NCBI RefSeq assembly: GCF_039543385.1
Contig: NZ_BAABJQ010000010.1
Coordinates: 186,001-250,000 of the forward strand
DNA length: 64,000 bases
Source: Rugosimonospora acidiphila
GTDB taxonomy: Bacteria; Actinomycetota; Actinomycetes; Mycobacteriales; Micromonosporaceae
Direction of reading: 5' to 3'
The translations under genes were made by a program, and so were the position numbers. Under the pieces are notes generated by a model. It was not told where the DNA came from. It made no database searches and saw nothing but the letters and a program-made list of their open reading frames with translations. Positions 17,057-24,210 of the stretch are shown piece after piece (within the stretch, counting starts at the first letter, position 1; each line of letters opens with the position of its first letter).

Positions 17057-17377
17057 GTGAAGCCCAGCGCGGAAACGATGGAGATGCGCCGGTTGGTGGG
17101 CAAGTTCGCACTGCTGCTCGCGTTCGTCTACATCCTTGTTCTGGTGGGTGGCGTGGTTACCCTGGCCGGACGCACCTCGGTGCCGGTGATTACCTGGCCG
17201 CTGATCCTTATCCCGGGTGCGGCGTTCGTACCCGCGGCTATTGATGCGGTCCGGCTGCATCGCACCACTGATTCTTACCGAACGACGGCACTCTGGCGGC
17301 GCTGCGCCCTCTACACGGCCATCGGGCTGGTCCTGCTGATTGCCGACGCGATCGCCTTGAACCAGGTGAACTCATGA
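17057..17377 (+). CDS. small membrane protein, first gene of the ESX-like operon
   Basis: A 106-aa protein; GTG 17,057 was chosen because the purine-rich GGGGAGAGGGGA lies just upstream. Three hydrophobic segments are visible (FALLLAFVYILVLVGGVVTL, ITWPLILIPGAAFVPAA, ALYTAIGLVLLIADAIAL). No family is recognised. Its stop overlaps the ATG of the WXG100-like gene, so the two are translationally coupled. Confidence 0.75.
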   Translation: MKPSAETMEMRRLVGKFALLLAFVYILVLVGGVVTLAGRTSVPVITWPLILIPGAAFVPAAIDAVRLHRTTDSYRTTALWRRCALYTAIGLVLLIADAIALNQVNS

Positions 17378-17706
17378 GTTTCCGCGTCGAACCTCAAGCG
17401 CTGCGCACCTACGCTGGCCAGCTCGACGACGCTTGGCGCGACGCCGACGCCGCCAGGACTTACGTCAACCGGTGGGGCACCTTGAACGCCCACGAGAAAG
17501 GCATCTTGGGGATGATTTTTCCTCAGCATGCCAATTTCGTATCCCAGCTGAACACGATGTTGAAGCATCTCGCCGAGCTTGCCGACGCCTCCAGCACTGT
17601 CCTCTCGAAGGAGGCGGACGACTACGAGCACACCGATCTGAAGACGGCGGCGATGATCGACGCTTCCTACCCGGCCACGCCACGGGCGCCGATCAACCGC
17701 AGCTGA
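17374..17706 (+). CDS. WXG100/ESX-type secreted-factor-like protein
   Basis: A 110-aa, mostly helical protein. The N-terminal MSFRVEPQALRTYAGQLDDA resembles the opening of ESX-1 secretion-associated (DUF2580-type) proteins, and W-G-T at about residue 34 takes the place of the W-x-G turn. A second long helix (FVSQLNTMLKHLAELADASS) follows, ending in a Y-x-x-x-D/E-like tail (YEHTDLK), the type VII export signal pattern. No ESX secretion machinery is present in the window, so export would depend on a system elsewhere. Confidence 0.7.
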   Translation: MSFRVEPQALRTYAGQLDDAWRDADAARTYVNRWGTLNAHEKGILGMIFPQHANFVSQLNTMLKHLAELADASSTVLSKEADDYEHTDLKTAAMIDASYPATPRAPINRS

Positions 17707-17731
17707 CCAGAACAGCGAACGGGGACCCGAC

Positions 17732-18451
17732 GTGGACGATCCCACCGCGCTTCTCACCGAGCCCGGTGAACCCGACGACAGCGTTAGCAACGGCTTCGCC
17801 AACCCGGCGGACCTGTTCAACTACGTTTCACCATCGGCGTGGATCAACAGCGCCATCGAAAGCCTCACCGGCTTCGACGTGTTTGGCTACTTCACCGACT
17901 GGGTTGGCGGCGACTGGGCCGCCATCTGGAAGTTCGGCGACGCGATGGGGAACCTGGCTGAGTGCATGCAGCAGATCGGCATCAACATCCAGCAGGGCAT
18001 GTTGCAGTTGGATAATCGTTGGGACGGCAATGCCGACGACGCAGCGTTCGGCTACTTCTCAACCCTCGCCTCTGCCGCCAGCGGCCAGCAAATCGCCTTA
18101 CGCGACAGTCGGGAGGCATACCACAAGGCGGCCCAGGGGGCGTGGCACCTATCGAACCAGCTCGGCAACATCTTGCAGGCGCTAGCGGATAAGGCCATCC
18201 TCGCCGGCATCACCGCAGCCGCTGGCACTGTCCTCGCCGAAACCGGCATCGGCGCCGTCGCCGGCTACGCTGCCGCCACGCTGATCGTCGCCGATATGGT
18301 GAAACTCATCAACAGCGCCTCGACCATCATTAACGCTGCCATCACCGTCATTGTCGGCATCGCCGGCGCCGGCATGGACCTGGGCTACAAGGGCGGCAAC
18401 CTGTCCGCCATCAACCTCCCGAACGTCGCCTACGTCGCGCCTGGAGCCTGA
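17732..18451 (+). CDS. WXG/PPE-like helical protein, probable type VII substrate or toxin-module scaffold
   Basis: A 239-aa protein, GTG start 17,732. The middle part (MGNLAECMQQIGINIQQGML, LDNRWDGNADDAAFGYF) matches the helix-turn-helix of WXG100/PPE-type proteins, with W-D-G as the turn. A second half is Ala/Ile-rich with two hydrophobic helices (ILAGITAAAGTVLAETGIG, TIINAAITVIVGIAGAGMD). There is no recognisable C-terminal toxin domain. The same gene order (membrane protein, ESX-like, larger WXG protein, short acidic protein) suggests a module that acts as a unit. Confidence 0.65.
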   Translation: MDDPTALLTEPGEPDDSVSNGFANPADLFNYVSPSAWINSAIESLTGFDVFGYFTDWVGGDWAAIWKFGDAMGNLAECMQQIGINIQQGMLQLDNRWDGNADDAAFGYFSTLASAASGQQIALRDSREAYHKAAQGAWHLSNQLGNILQALADKAILAGITAAAGTVLAETGIGAVAGYAAATLIVADMVKLINSASTIINAAITVIVGIAGAGMDLGYKGGNLSAINLPNVAYVAPGA

Positions 18452-18452
18452 C

Positions 18453-18788
18453 GTGACGGACAATCCTCTCGACCGCGACCTTGAAGAAATGATCGGAACG
18501 CCTCAGCTCGCCGACGCGGTCAAGCGCAGCCTGCAACGGCTCAAAGGTGGCGCCGCCGGCCCGGAACTCGCCGAGATGGCCCGTGAACTCCTCAGCGGCG
18601 GCACCGACCTGCGCAGCGTCGCCCGCACGTCCGCGTACGCCGACCCGATCAGTCAAGGCATCCAACAGTACAAGCGCTGGGAAGCCGACCTGAGCCCGGA
18701 CGAGCGTCAGCGACTCATGGGAGATGCACAGGCAGCAATCTACGGTGACGATGAGCAGACAACCGAGTCTCGAACGACTGGGTTGTAG
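18453..18788 (+). CDS. small acidic protein, last gene of the ESX-like operon
   Basis: A 111-aa soluble protein from GTG 18,453, one base after the previous stop. It is helical and charged (LEEMIGTPQLADAVKRSLQR, ELAEMARELLSGG, DPISQGIQQYKRWEADLSPD). I do not recognise a family. Its place at the end of the operon suggests a chaperone or partner of the WXG-like proteins; this is inference only. Confidence 0.65.
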   Translation: MTDNPLDRDLEEMIGTPQLADAVKRSLQRLKGGAAGPELAEMARELLSGGTDLRSVARTSAYADPISQGIQQYKRWEADLSPDERQRLMGDAQAAIYGDDEQTTESRTTGL

Positions 18789-19192
18789 CGAGGTCCACGC
18801 CTGAGCTAGTGCGGCCCGGCGATGAGTCCCCAATGTCTGACGGGTGTGAACATGGCCTGTGCGTACCCGTTACCGGCGTCATGCGCGATCGGCCCTGGTG
18901 GCTAGGGCTGCTCTACTCCGCTGGCAGCGGCGTCAGGAGATCGGACGGCACACGAATTAGGAACGGGCTAGTTTGTAGGTACGATCGGGCGCCTCTACCT
19001 GCTGGTGCTGTGTGCCCTGTTGCTCGTCCGGCGCCAGAGGTTCCAACTTGTCCACACGCTCCCTTATCCGCGCTGCGAAGAATCGCAGTGAAGCGTAACG
19101 ATGTGTCGTCTCGTCGCGCTATTAGCCGCCAGTACAGTGCGGAGCGCCTGGGCGGTGGATTGAGCCAAGACATCTAGCCGTCGCGGACGACT
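18789..19192. other. gap without recognisable gene
   Basis: About 400 bases of lower coding character between the ESX-like operon and the convergent hypothetical gene. Short open frames on both strands look random. I see no RNA gene or repeat. Confidence 0.4.
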
Positions 19193-19222
19193 ACAGGGCC
19201 CAGTCCGAAGACCGGGCCCTGT
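19193..19222 (-). terminator. hairpin terminator of the gene at 19,235
   Basis: ACAGGGCCC and GGGCCCTGT pair perfectly around a 12-nt loop, 13 bases after the minus-strand stop at 19,235. It may work for both strands. Confidence 0.65.
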
Positions 19223-19234
19223 GGACTGCTGGCG

Positions 19235-19648
19235 CTATGCGGCGTCTCGGTCTCGCCGGTACATCCCTGCTAATGCCGGCTCTAGCGAGGCCAGGTGTCG
19301 GCGCCAGCGCTGGTCCAGCACGGCGCTGTTAGTGTCGTCGGTCTCCAAAAGAAACCGAATGTGGCGCAGCGCATGCATTAGAACGTCGATGTATCGAGGT
19401 TCCGGCGGCTCGACGGGGCTGGCAACGGGCGGCTTCCCAACGGCGGTTGCAAGTCCGATTCTGACCGGTCGCGCGTCGGGCCAGCGGTCGCGCACAAGCC
19501 CGAACGAAGAGATGACCGCAATGTACGTCACCATGACGGCGGGTCCGTCTACCCGCCAGGAGGTCGAGTGCAGCAACAACAGATCATCGAGAGCCTGGTT
19601 CTGCGCTAGAGCTGGCTCAGCTTCCGCGTGGGGTTCGCTGTCGGCCAT
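19235..19648 (-). CDS. hypothetical protein, 137 aa
   Basis: Starts best at ATG 19,648 (MADSEPHAEAEPALAQNQAL). Middle segment AVMVTYIAVISSFGLVRDRW is moderately hydrophobic, and the C-terminal part is helical with many Arg and Leu (IDVLMHALRHIRFLLETDD). No family recognised. The frame stays open upstream, antisense to the integrase, where it is not meaningful. This gene replaces the N-terminal part of the integrase, so its insertion may have caused the integrase truncation. Confidence 0.6.
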   Translation of the reverse strand: MADSEPHAEAEPALAQNQALDDLLLLHSTSWRVDGPAVMVTYIAVISSFGLVRDRWPDARPVRIGLATAVGKPPVASPVEPPEPRYIDVLMHALRHIRFLLETDDTNSAVLDQRWRRHLASLEPALAGMYRRDRDAA

Positions 19649-19691
19649 GCCTTGGGACAGTGCTGCGATAACGTGCCGTCTGGCCCGGACG

Positions 19692-20438
19692 GTGAGCGAC
19701 ATCCGGGGCACGCTACGCACCGCGTTGTCGCAGGCCATCATCGATGAGCTGATCGGCAAGAACGTGGCCGCCTCGGTGACGTTGCCTAGCTCACGATCGA
19801 AGAAGCGCAAAGCCTGGTCCAGCGACGACGCGCGTCGGTTCCTGGAGTCCGCGCGCACCGACGATGATGTCTTCTACGCCGCGTACGTCCTGGTGCTGGT
19901 GCTGGGGTTGCGTAAGGGTGAGGCGCTGGGGCTGACCTGGGATGACATCGACCTCGACGGGGCAGAGCTGACCATTGGCCGTCAGCTGCAACGGGTGCGG
20001 CGTCAGCTCCTCCATCGGGAGACCAAGACGGAGGGCTCAGACGCCACGCTTCCCCTGCCCGACATCTGCGTCGCCGCGCTGCGCCATCGGCAGGTCCGAC
20101 AGCGGGAGGCGCGGTCGGAGGCGGGCAAGGCGTGGCAGGGTTCCGGGTTGGTGTTCACGACGCGGTTCAGCACGCCGGTCGAGCCGCGCAACTTCAGCCG
20201 GTCCTACGACACCCGGATCATGAAGGCTGGCGTGCGGCGGATCACGGTCCACGATGCCCGGCGCACCTGCGGGACCCTGCTCGCAGACCTGGACGTGCAT
20301 CCCCGGGTCGCTATGCAGATCCTGCGGCATGCGCAGTTTTCCATCACGATGGAGATCTACACGCAGGTGTCGAGCAAGTCGACCCGGGACGCGCTCAAGC
20401 GCCCGGGCGAGAGCTTGGGCGGGTCGGCCGATGCGTGA
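19692..20438 (+). pseudogene. tyrosine integrase, N-terminally truncated, next to tRNA-Val
   Basis: Similarity begins abruptly at about 19,684 (RTVSDIRGTLRTALSQAI) in the core-binding domain; the arm-binding N-terminus is missing. A GTG at 19,692 could start a 248-aa protein. The catalytic residues are intact: Arg in VLGLRKGEALGL, HDARRTCG giving H-x-x-R, RHAQ, and Tyr in MEIYTQV. The gene ends 81 bases from the tRNA-Val that carries the attachment core, so it is the integrase of the proximal element. It is probably defective, although the catalytic domain alone could be made. Confidence 0.75.
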
Positions 20439-20476
20439 CCAGGGCGATTGCTGTACTTCGTTGCTGTACGGACGCG

Positions 20477-20510
20477 AAAGGGGCCACATCCATCAATGGA
20501 TTATGGCCCC
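20477..20510 (-). terminator. terminator of tRNA-Val
   Basis: Downstream of the tRNA on the minus strand, GGGGCCA and TGGCCCC pair, extended by imperfect pairing of inner bases, and are followed by TTTC in the direction of transcription. Confidence 0.7.
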
Positions 20511-20519
20511 TGACCTGGG

Positions 20520-20591
20520 TGGGCGATACTGGGATCGAACCAGTGACCTCTTCGGTGTGAACGAAGCGCTCTCCCGCTGAGCTAATCGCCC
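20520..20591 (-). tRNA. tRNA-Val(CAC), integration target
   Basis: A 72-nt perfect cloverleaf: acceptor GGGCGAT/ATCGCCC, D arm GCTC...GAGC, anticodon stem CTTCG/CGAAG with loop TTCACAC (anticodon CAC), 5-nt variable loop, T stem ACTGG/CCAGT, discriminator A. CCA is not encoded. The anticodon loop to the 3' end is repeated at 16,772 and 12,611, which identifies this gene as the attachment site of integrative elements. Confidence 0.97.
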
Positions 20592-20748
20592 TCAGCGGGT
20601 TCAGACTGTACCCGATCCCGCCGGGGCTGTGTATTCCGATCCCCCCGTTTCGGGAGGGCGCCCCCCTTTCCGCCCGTACTTGCCACCGTTACGCGGCATT
20701 TACCCGCATATCCGCTGACCGTCCGAACCCCTGACCCGACAGCCAATC

Positions 20749-20760
20749 TTGTCTTGACAA
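20749..20760. promoter_or_regulatory. inverted repeat over a -35-like element upstream of the HTH operon
   Basis: TTGTC-TT-GACAA is a perfect inverted repeat containing TTGACA (20,754-20,759), 30 bases before the ATG at 20,790. It is a good candidate for an autoregulatory operator of the ArsR-like regulator encoded downstream. Confidence 0.5.
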
Positions 20761-20789
20761 AAAAATCTGTCGGTGACACGCTCGATGGC

Positions 20790-21581
20790 ATGTTCGAGGT
20801 AACAGTGATCGAGGATCCGGCGGCCGCCGAGGCGTCCCTGGACCCGATCCGGGCGCGGCTGCTGGCCGCGTTGGCCGAGCCCGGGTCGGCCACCACCCTT
20901 GCCGCCCGGGTCGGTCTGGCCCGGCAGAAGGTCAACTACCACCTACGGACGTTGGAGGAGCACGGCCTCGTCGAACTGGTGGAGGAGCGGCGCAAGGGCA
21001 ACGTGACGGAGCGCGTGCTGCGGGCCACCGCAGCGTCGTACGTGATATCGCCGGTCGCGCTCTCGTCGCTGGCCCCCGACCCGGCCCGGGATCCCGACCG
21101 GCTGTCCGCGAGCTGGCTCCTGGCGCTTGCCGCGAAGCTCGTCCGCGACGTCGGCGCGCTCATCACCGGCGGCGCCAGGGCCGGCAGGCGGGTCGCGACC
21201 TTCGCGCTCGACGGCGAGGTCCGGTTCGCCTCAGCGGCGGATCGGTCGGCGTTCACTGAGGAGCTGACCGCCGCGGTGACCGCGCTGGTCGGCAAGTATC
21301 ACGACGATCGGGCACCCGGCGGACGCAAGCACCGGGTGCTCGTGGCCGTGCATCCGAGCATGGTGGCGACCAACGCCAGCGTCGGCGCCAACGACACCGC
21401 CGGCACCAACGACACCGCCGGCACCAACGACAGCTTCGGCACCAACAAAAGCTTCGGCACCAACGAAAGCTTCGGCGCCAGCGAGGGCGCCGGCACCAAC
21501 GGCGAGGCCGGCGAGCGCATCGACGGCACCCGTGACGACGACAATGGCAACGATAAAGGCGAAAGGATTGGACCGCGATGA
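20790..21581 (+). CDS. ArsR-like winged-helix regulator with a hexapeptide-repeat tail
   Basis: A 263-aa protein starting at ATG 20,790. Residues about 12-75 form an HTH_20/ArsR-type winged helix (DPIRARLLAALAEPGSATTL, ARVGLARQKVNYHLRTLEEH, then a short wing). A ligand-like domain follows to about residue 190. The C-terminal about 50 residues contain seven degenerate repeats of the form N-(D/E/K)-(T/S)-(A/F)-G-T. The stop overlaps the hydrolase ATG. Regulators of this type in actinobacteria often stand before an SRPBCC gene and a hydrolase, as here, and probably control them. Confidence 0.82.
   Translation: MFEVTVIEDPAAAEASLDPIRARLLAALAEPGSATTLAARVGLARQKVNYHLRTLEEHGLVELVEERRKGNVTERVLRATAASYVISPVALSSLAPDPARDPDRLSASWLLALAAKLVRDVGALITGGARAGRRVATFALDGEVRFASAADRSAFTEELTAAVTALVGKYHDDRAPGGRKHRVLVAVHPSMVATNASVGANDTAGTNDTAGTNDSFGTNKSFGTNESFGASEGAGTNGEAGERIDGTRDDDNGNDKGERIGPR
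21367..21500 (+). repeat. 18-bp coding repeat (six-residue units)
   Basis: About seven degenerate copies of an 18-base unit close to GGCACCAACGACACCGCC encode the N-x-x-x-G-T repeats of the regulator's tail. Copies 3-4 of the unit are nearly exact, so copy number may vary between strains. Confidence 0.8.
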
Positions 21582-22441
21582 ATCCCGCGACGCGAACGGT
21601 GACCTCCGCCGACGGAACCGCCATCGGGTATGACCGGACCGGCGAGGGGCCGGCGCTCGTCCTGGTTGACGGCGCGTTCTGCAGTCGATCGTTCGGGCCG
21701 ATGCCCGAGCTCGCTCCGCTGCTGGCGCCGAACTTCACCGTGTACAACTACGATCGGCGCGGCCGTGGCCAGAGCGGCGACACCCAGCCGTACGCGGCGG
21801 AGCGGGAGATCGACGACCTGGAGGCGCTCATTGACGCGGCGGGCGCGCCGGTGCACCTGTTCGGCATCTCCTCCGGTGCCGTGCTGGCCATGCGGGCCAC
21901 CGCCGCGCTGCCGGGCAAGGTGCGCAGCCTGGCCGTGTACGAGCCGCCGCTGCTGGTCGACCGGAGCCGGCCAGCGCCGCCGGAGGATTACCGGAAGCAG
22001 GTCGACGATCTGATCGCGGCCGGGCGCAACGGGAATGTCGTCTCGTTCTTCATGACCAAGGTGGTCGCCGCTCCGGCCTTCGTGCCGTACGTCCTGCGGC
22101 TCACCCCGGCCTGGCCGAAGCTCAAGGCGGTGGCGCCGACGCTGCGGTACGACTTCGCAGTCCTCGGCGACGCCTTCCGTGGGCAGGGCCTGCCGGAGGA
22201 GTTCCGCAAGGTACTCGGTGCCATCGACGTGCCCACCCTGGTGGCGGACGGGGGCAAGAGCCCGGCCTGGATGCACAACGGTGTCCAGGCGGTGGCCGAC
22301 GCGATCCCGCACCCGAGGCGCACCACGCTGCCGGGGCAGACGCATCAGGTGAAGCCGGCGCTGCTGGCCCCCGCGCTGATCAACTTCTTTCGGGCGGAAT
22401 CCCGACATGGGACGGAATCGCGAGACGGGGCGGAGTCCTGA
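21578..22441 (+). CDS. alpha/beta hydrolase
   Basis: A 287-aa protein, coupled to the regulator by ATGA. Alpha/beta hydrolase features: VLVDGAFCSRSFG (oxyanion region, with the usual HG replaced by DG), YNYDRRGRGQS, nucleophile elbow GISSGAVLA at about residue 97, Asp in VPTLVADGGKSP, and His in LPGQTHQVKP. No signal peptide, so cytoplasmic. It belongs to a group found beside SRPBCC genes; substrate unknown. Confidence 0.88.
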   Translation: MNPATRTVTSADGTAIGYDRTGEGPALVLVDGAFCSRSFGPMPELAPLLAPNFTVYNYDRRGRGQSGDTQPYAAEREIDDLEALIDAAGAPVHLFGISSGAVLAMRATAALPGKVRSLAVYEPPLLVDRSRPAPPEDYRKQVDDLIAAGRNGNVVSFFMTKVVAAPAFVPYVLRLTPAWPKLKAVAPTLRYDFAVLGDAFRGQGLPEEFRKVLGAIDVPTLVADGGKSPAWMHNGVQAVADAIPHPRRTTLPGQTHQVKPALLAPALINFFRAESRHGTESRDGAES

Positions 22442-22442
22442 G

Positions 22443-23180
22443 ATGGGGCACGAGTTCGAGGTGTCCCTCGACGCGGATGTGGACGCCACGGTTGACGAGG
22501 TGTGGCAGGCCATCGCCACCGGTCCGGGGATCGACTCCTGGTACATGGGGCACAACGAGGTGGCCGGTGGCGAGGTGCGTACCGTCTTCGGTCAGTACAC
22601 GCCGGTGGCGCCCATCTTCGCCGAGGAGCCCGGGAAGCGGTTCGCCTACGGTGCCCCGCCGGAGCCGGACGGGCGGTTCTTGGCCTACGACTTCCTCGTT
22701 GAGGCGCGGGCTGGGGGCGGAGCCTCGATTCGCGTGGTGACCAGCGGGTTCCTGCCCGGCGACGACTGGGCGGACGAGTTCGAGGCGATGACCAAGGGCG
22801 GCGCGATGGTCTTCCGCACCCTCGTCGAGTATGTGAACCACTTCGCGAACCGCACCGCGACCCCGGTCCTCGCGTTCGGGCCACCGATCACCGACTGGGA
22901 TCGTGCGTGGGCGGCGCTGGGCGCCGCGTTCGGCCTCGACCGGCCGGTGCGCGAGGGCGACCGGGTGCGGCTGAGCCCGGACGGGGCGCAGGCGGTGGAG
23001 GGCGTCGCGTACTTCGTCAACGACCACGTCGCCTGCGTGCGCACGAACGACGCGATGTACCGGATGGTGCGCGGCTTCCAGGGTCCGATGCTGGCGATGC
23101 ACCAATTGTTCGCGCCGGGCGTGGACGCGGCGGAGGCCGGCCGCACCTGGCAGGCGTGGCTGGCCAGGGTGTTCGGCTGA
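22443..23180 (+). CDS. SRPBCC/AHSA1-domain protein
   Basis: A 245-aa protein from ATG 22,443, one base after the hydrolase stop. The N-terminal about 150 residues show the START-like SRPBCC fold (FEVSLDADVDATVDEVWQAI, SWYMGHNEV, FLAYDFLVEA, GDDWADEFEAMTKGGAMVF). The second part (from about residue 155) repeats a shorter helix-grip-like pattern. It probably binds a hydrophobic ligand and works with the hydrolase and regulator of the same operon. Confidence 0.82.
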   Translation: MGHEFEVSLDADVDATVDEVWQAIATGPGIDSWYMGHNEVAGGEVRTVFGQYTPVAPIFAEEPGKRFAYGAPPEPDGRFLAYDFLVEARAGGGASIRVVTSGFLPGDDWADEFEAMTKGGAMVFRTLVEYVNHFANRTATPVLAFGPPITDWDRAWAALGAAFGLDRPVREGDRVRLSPDGAQAVEGVAYFVNDHVACVRTNDAMYRMVRGFQGPMLAMHQLFAPGVDAAEAGRTWQAWLARVFG

Positions 23181-23181
23181 T

Positions 23182-24045
23182 TCAGTCCCGCCACGTGGGC
23201 CGCAGCCGCACGCCGGCCGCCGAGTCGGTGAACGGGCGGGCCCCAGCGACGAAGTCGTCCAGTTCGGCCGCGTGTACCAGTCTCGCGCCGCCGCCCTCCG
23301 CGTCACGGAGGGCGGCGGTCAGCCGGGATACCGGCAGTCCTCCGGGCCTCGGCGAGGCGGCCAGCACCACGTTGCCGAACCGGCGCCCGCGCAGCATGCC
23401 GGGCTGACCGATCACGGCCACGTCGGCGAACACGCCGCGCAGGGTGGCCGCCTGGACGCGGGACAGGGTCAGGCCGGGCAGGTCGGTGACGTTCAGCACG
23501 TACAGCCCGGTGTCGGCCAGCAGTCCGCGTACTCCCTCGGCGAACTCCACGGTCGCCACCTGAGCCGGCATCTGGGCGGCCTGATACACGTCGGCGACCA
23601 CCAGATCGAAGCGTCCGCGATCCTCACCGACCGGGTCGGGGCGGGTGGCCTCCTCACGGGCGTCCCCGATGAGTACCTCGATCCGCGCGTCGCCCGGCAG
23701 CGGCAGGATCCGGCCCACCGCCTCGCTGAGCGTCGCGTCCCGCTCGACCACCCGCTGCGCCGAGCCGGGCCGGGTGGCGGCCACGTAACGGGGCAGGGTC
23801 AGCCCCCCACCGCCCAGGTGCAGCGCCCGGATCGCCTCGGCCCGCCGTGTCACCACGTCGACAACAGCGGCAACCCGCCGGGCGTACTCGAACTCCAGGT
23901 GGGTCGGCCGATCCAGGTCCACATAGGACTGAGCGACGCCGTCGATGAGGAGGGTCCAGGCGCGCGGGCGCCGTGGGTCGGGTACGAACTCCGCGGTGCC
24001 CAGATCCACCGGCATCATGATGCTGGACGGGCCGGTTGTCGCCAT
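23182..24045 (-). CDS. spermidine-synthase-like SAM-dependent methyltransferase fold protein
   Basis: A 287-aa protein; ATG 24,045 is preferred over an in-frame GTG three codons upstream, although neither has a clear ribosome site. It has the spermidine-synthase Rossmann pattern: ALHLGGGGLTLPRYV (SAM/dcSAM glycine loop), an acidic strand end (VVERDATL), IEVLIGDARE and FDLVVADVYQ. The aminopropyl gatekeeper residues are not conserved enough to call polyamine synthesis. Similar 'fused' or orphan spermidine-synthase-like proteins are common in actinobacteria with unknown substrates. It converges on the SRPBCC gene. Confidence 0.82.
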   Translation of the reverse strand: MATTGPSSIMMPVDLGTAEFVPDPRRPRAWTLLIDGVAQSYVDLDRPTHLEFEYARRVAAVVDVVTRRAEAIRALHLGGGGLTLPRYVAATRPGSAQRVVERDATLSEAVGRILPLPGDARIEVLIGDAREEATRPDPVGEDRGRFDLVVADVYQAAQMPAQVATVEFAEGVRGLLADTGLYVLNVTDLPGLTLSRVQAATLRGVFADVAVIGQPGMLRGRRFGNVVLAASPRPGGLPVSRLTAALRDAEGGGARLVHAAELDDFVAGARPFTDSAAGVRLRPTWRD

Positions 24046-24153
24046 GTCGATCACGTTAGTCGAGTCGCTGACCAGCGCGGGGAGTCGGGTCCGTCGGGCG
24101 CGGTGGTTTCGGGTGGTTCGTCGCCCAGCACGCGGATTCCGGATGCGGCTTCC

Positions 24154-24183
24154 GTATCCGGACAGGCGGTATCCGGACAGGCG
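24154..24183 (+). repeat. 15-bp direct repeat, two copies
   Basis: GTATCCGGACAGGCG occurs twice in tandem in the short gap between the two minus-strand genes. Confidence 0.85.
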
Positions 24184-24210
24184 GGACGTGGACAGTCGGG
24201 GGCCACGCGC

